DNA of 7,890 nucleotides, taken from Candidatus Aminicenantes bacterium UBA4820. GTDB lineage: Bacteria > Acidobacteriota > UBA4820. Made by a program: the position numbers and the translations under genes. The notes under the pieces are model-generated. The model was not told the DNA's origin. It made no database searches and saw only the letters and a program-made list of their open reading frames with translations. Every line of letters begins with the position of its first letter. Positions within the stretch are counted from its first letter, which is position 1. The stretch is taken from the NCBI GenBank assembly GCA_002402325.1, contig DHFQ01000110.1, positions 1-7,890 of the forward strand, written 5' to 3'. This document shows positions 6,516 through 7,890 of the stretch, one piece after another.

Positions 6516-6519
6516 TGTT

Positions 6520-7626
6520 ATGGAAAGTTTGAAAAGGACTCCTCTTTATGAGGATCACAAAAAATTGGGAGCAAGGATTGTTCCTTTCGCAGGCTTTGAA
6601 ATGCCTGTTCAGTTTAGTTCCATCATTGAAGAGCACAACAATGTTAGAACAAAGGTTGGAATTTTTGATGTAAGCCACATGGGTGAAATATGGATCAAAG
6701 GTAAGGATGCACTGAATCTGGTTCAAAAGGTTTCATCAAACAATGCAGAGAAACTTTCAATAGGTCAGATTCAATATTCGGGACTGCTTACAAAAAAAGG
6801 CACTTTTGTTGATGATATGCTCGTCCACAAAATAGAAGATGAAATCTATTTTCTTGTGGTTAACGCCTCTAATCTTGAAAAAGATTTCAATTTTATTTTA
6901 GAAAATTCAAGAGGATTTGATGCGGAAGTTTTAAACAAAAGCGATGAAACAGCACAAATAGCAATTCAGGGACCTTTTGCCACTCAAGTTGTTTCAAAAA
7001 TTGTTAAAGATGTTGACTTTTCAACTTTGAAATACTACTGGTTCACATATTGCAACCTTTTTAACGAAAGGTGTCTCATTTCAAGAACAGGCTACACAGG
7101 GGAAGATGGCGTTGAAATTTATATCTCTCCAAAAAATGCTTCAAACTTGTGGAACGACCTTCTTATAGTCGGTAAAGATTATGGACTTAAACCAATTGGA
7201 CTTGGAGCAAGGGATACATTACGACTTGAGGCGTGTATGGCTTTGTATGGGAATGATATTGACGATACGACAACCCCTCTTGAGGCTGATCTTTCGTGGA
7301 TTTTAAAACTTGATAAAAATTGCGATTTCAACGGCAAAGAGATACTTTTAAAACAAAAAGAGGAGGGAATTAAAAGAAAACTTATCGCCTTTGAACTAAA
7401 AGAGCAGGGAATTCCAAGACATTTGATGGAATGTTTCAAAGACGGAGAAAAAATTGGATTTGTAACTTCGGGCACTCTTGCCCCATATTTAAAAAAACCA
7501 ATCGGAATGGCTTATTTAAGTATAGAACACGCCAATTTAGACAACGAATTTTCTGTTGATGTGAGGGGAAAGAGGTTAAAAGCGGTAGTTGTGAATAAAC
7601 CTTTTTATAAAAGACCAAAAAAATAA
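6520..7626 (+). CDS. gcvT: Glycine cleavage system T-protein (aminomethyltransferase)
   Basis: GcvT takes the aminomethyl group carried on lipoyl-GcvH and transfers its methylene to tetrahydrofolate, releasing ammonia and 5,10-methylene-THF. From ATG 6520 the protein has 368 residues, the usual size. Family motifs in order: LKRTPLYEDH (4-13), VPFAGFEMPVQF (21-32), FDVSHMGE (49-56), GTFVDDMLV (94-102, containing the conserved catalytic Asp), AIQGPFA (148-154), SRTGYTGEDGVEIY (188-201), GLGARDTLRLEAC (227-239) and TSGTLAPYLKKPIGMAY (316-332). These separate it from dimethylglycine dehydrogenase-type relatives. An upstream ATG at 6499 would add seven residues but lacks a ribosome site and follows a U-run. 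It is first in an operon with gcvH 13 bp downstream; P-protein genes probably follow outside the window. A leader hairpin may regulate it. It is divergent from the cdaA operon. Confidence 0.97.
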   Translation: MESLKRTPLYEDHKKLGARIVPFAGFEMPVQFSSIIEEHNNVRTKVGIFDVSHMGEIWIKGKDALNLVQKVSSNNAEKLSIGQIQYSGLLTKKGTFVDDMLVHKIEDEIYFLVVNASNLEKDFNFILENSRGFDAEVLNKSDETAQIAIQGPFATQVVSKIVKDVDFSTLKYYWFTYCNLFNERCLISRTGYTGEDGVEIYISPKNASNLWNDLLIVGKDYGLKPIGLGARDTLRLEACMALYGNDIDDTTTPLEADLSWILKLDKNCDFNGKEILLKQKEEGIKRKLIAFELKEQGIPRHLMECFKDGEKIGFVTSGTLAPYLKKPIGMAYLSIEHANLDNEFSVDVRGKRLKAVVVNKPFYKRPKK

Positions 7627-7639
7627 ATTGGAGGAAAAG

Positions 7640-7890
7640 ATGAAATTTACAAAAAGTCACGAATGGGTTATGGTTGAAGGAAACATTGCAACGGTCGGCA
7701 TAAGCGACTTTGCTCAAAAAGAGTTAGGCGACATCGTTTTTGTTGAAACACCTGAGGTTGGAGATTCTGTCTCATCTCAAAAGCAGATGGGAACTGTAGA
7801 AAGCGTTAAGGCTGTATCTGAACTAAATTCACCTGTCAGCGGGAAGGTTGTTGAGGTCAACAAGGACCTTGAAAATTCACCCCAACTTTT
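7640..7890 (+). CDS. gcvH: Glycine cleavage system H-protein, 3' end outside window
   Basis: GcvH is the small cytoplasmic lipoyl carrier that shuttles the aminomethyl group among the P, T and L proteins. The 83 full codons visible begin MKFTKSHEWV, the standard H-protein start. They continue with VGISDFAQKELGDIVFVE (19-36), VGDSVSSQKQMGTVESVKAV (40-59) and LNSPVSGKVVEVN (62-74). K57 in ESVKA is the lipoylation site and is intact. The segment VSSQKQMGT replaces the more usual KKGEPFGV but keeps the length. The remaining ~40 C-terminal residues lie past the right edge, where the gene is simply cut by the window. A GGAGG at 7630-7634 lies five bases before ATG. The 13-bp gap to gcvT indicates co-transcription, and gcvPA/gcvPB would be the expected next genes. 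Confidence 0.97.
   Translation, partial: MKFTKSHEWVMVEGNIATVGISDFAQKELGDIVFVETPEVGDSVSSQKQMGTVESVKAVSELNSPVSGKVVEVNKDLENSPQL

Larger units (their letters stand above)
6235..6519. other. Divergent intergenic region between cdaA and gcvT
   Basis: These 285 bases separate two outward-facing operons and hold no convincing gene. The cdaA promoter lies at the left end. The gcvT promoter, a hairpin with U-run and the gcvT ribosome site lie at the right end. The middle (6321-6425) is strikingly pyrimidine-rich on the + strand: I count about 30 purines in 105 bases and only ~6 G against ~30 C. I saw no glycine riboswitch core, tRNA or tandem repeat. Only a 32-codon open frame on the minus strand (6266-6364) is present, and it is not supported as a gene. 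Confidence 0.7.

Noticed and set aside
6235..6519. Glycine riboswitch upstream of gcvT
   Set aside because: Expected for many gcv operons, but I cannot find the conserved purine-rich aptamer core on the + strand, which is pyrimidine-rich here, and the predicted transcript starts too close to the gene to hold an aptamer.
6505..6726. 73-codon minus-strand frame opposite the gcvT start
   Set aside because: Antisense to GcvT conserved N-terminal motifs, with no ribosome site and no recognisable product.
7436..7717. 93-codon minus-strand frame spanning the gcvT-gcvH junction
   Set aside because: Opposite two clearly identified genes and covers their ribosome site; no family resemblance.
1..7890. 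CRISPR array, tRNA/rRNA, insertion sequence or phage genes
   Set aside because: No regularly spaced repeats, cloverleaf, transposase or phage protein was seen. All long frames are accounted for by housekeeping or accessory metabolic genes.

Overview
This is a low-GC bacterial window (roughly mid-30s percent GC by eye). It has tightly packed genes, AT-rich spacers and good Shine-Dalgarno sites. The left-edge gene, an M16 zinc-peptidase-like protein fused to a beta-rich LolA/LolB-like domain, suggests a diderm (outer-membrane) bacterium. PdxJ (the DXP-dependent route to vitamin B6) and a CdaA/CdaR c-di-AMP module are also present. I cannot name a phylum with confidence from this stretch alone; a thermophilic or anaerobic deep-branching lineage would fit but is not shown.

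Layout: (1) 1-1196 (+) is the C-terminal part of the M16-type protein, whose 5' end lies outside the window. (2) 1197-1271 is a short spacer between convergent genes, dominated by an 18-bp hairpin. (3) 1272-6234 (-) is a six-gene run read right to left: cdaA, cdaR (YbbR), glmM, pdxJ, an alpha/beta hydrolase and an OsmC-family protein. Every junction overlaps, abuts or is separated by only 2 bp, so this is almost certainly one operon with translational coupling. (4) 6235-6519 is a divergent promoter region. It holds an extended -10 promoter for the cdaA operon, a near-consensus sigma70-type promoter for the glycine-cleavage genes, and an intrinsic-terminator-like hairpin between that promoter and gcvT. 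A 10-bp perfect inverted repeat shares the terminator's left arm. (5) 6520-7626 (+) is gcvT, and 7640 to the right edge (+) is gcvH, cut off near its C-terminal third.

How they work together: CdaA makes c-di-AMP, CdaR is its membrane-anchored extracytoplasmic regulator, and GlmM makes glucosamine-1-phosphate for peptidoglycan and is known in Firmicutes to bind CdaA. This trio links turgor and osmotic signalling to wall synthesis. PdxJ makes pyridoxine 5'-phosphate, the precursor of PLP. PLP is the cofactor of the glycine-cleavage P-protein, which probably lies just beyond the right edge after gcvT-gcvH. The hydrolase and OsmC-like protein are accessory, with unknown substrates.

Nothing here looks like a defence system, mobile element, CRISPR array or wholly new pathway. 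The most interesting non-coding signal is the leader architecture upstream of gcvT. The most interesting gene context is the extension of the conserved cdaA-cdaR-glmM block by pdxJ, a hydrolase and an OsmC-like gene.
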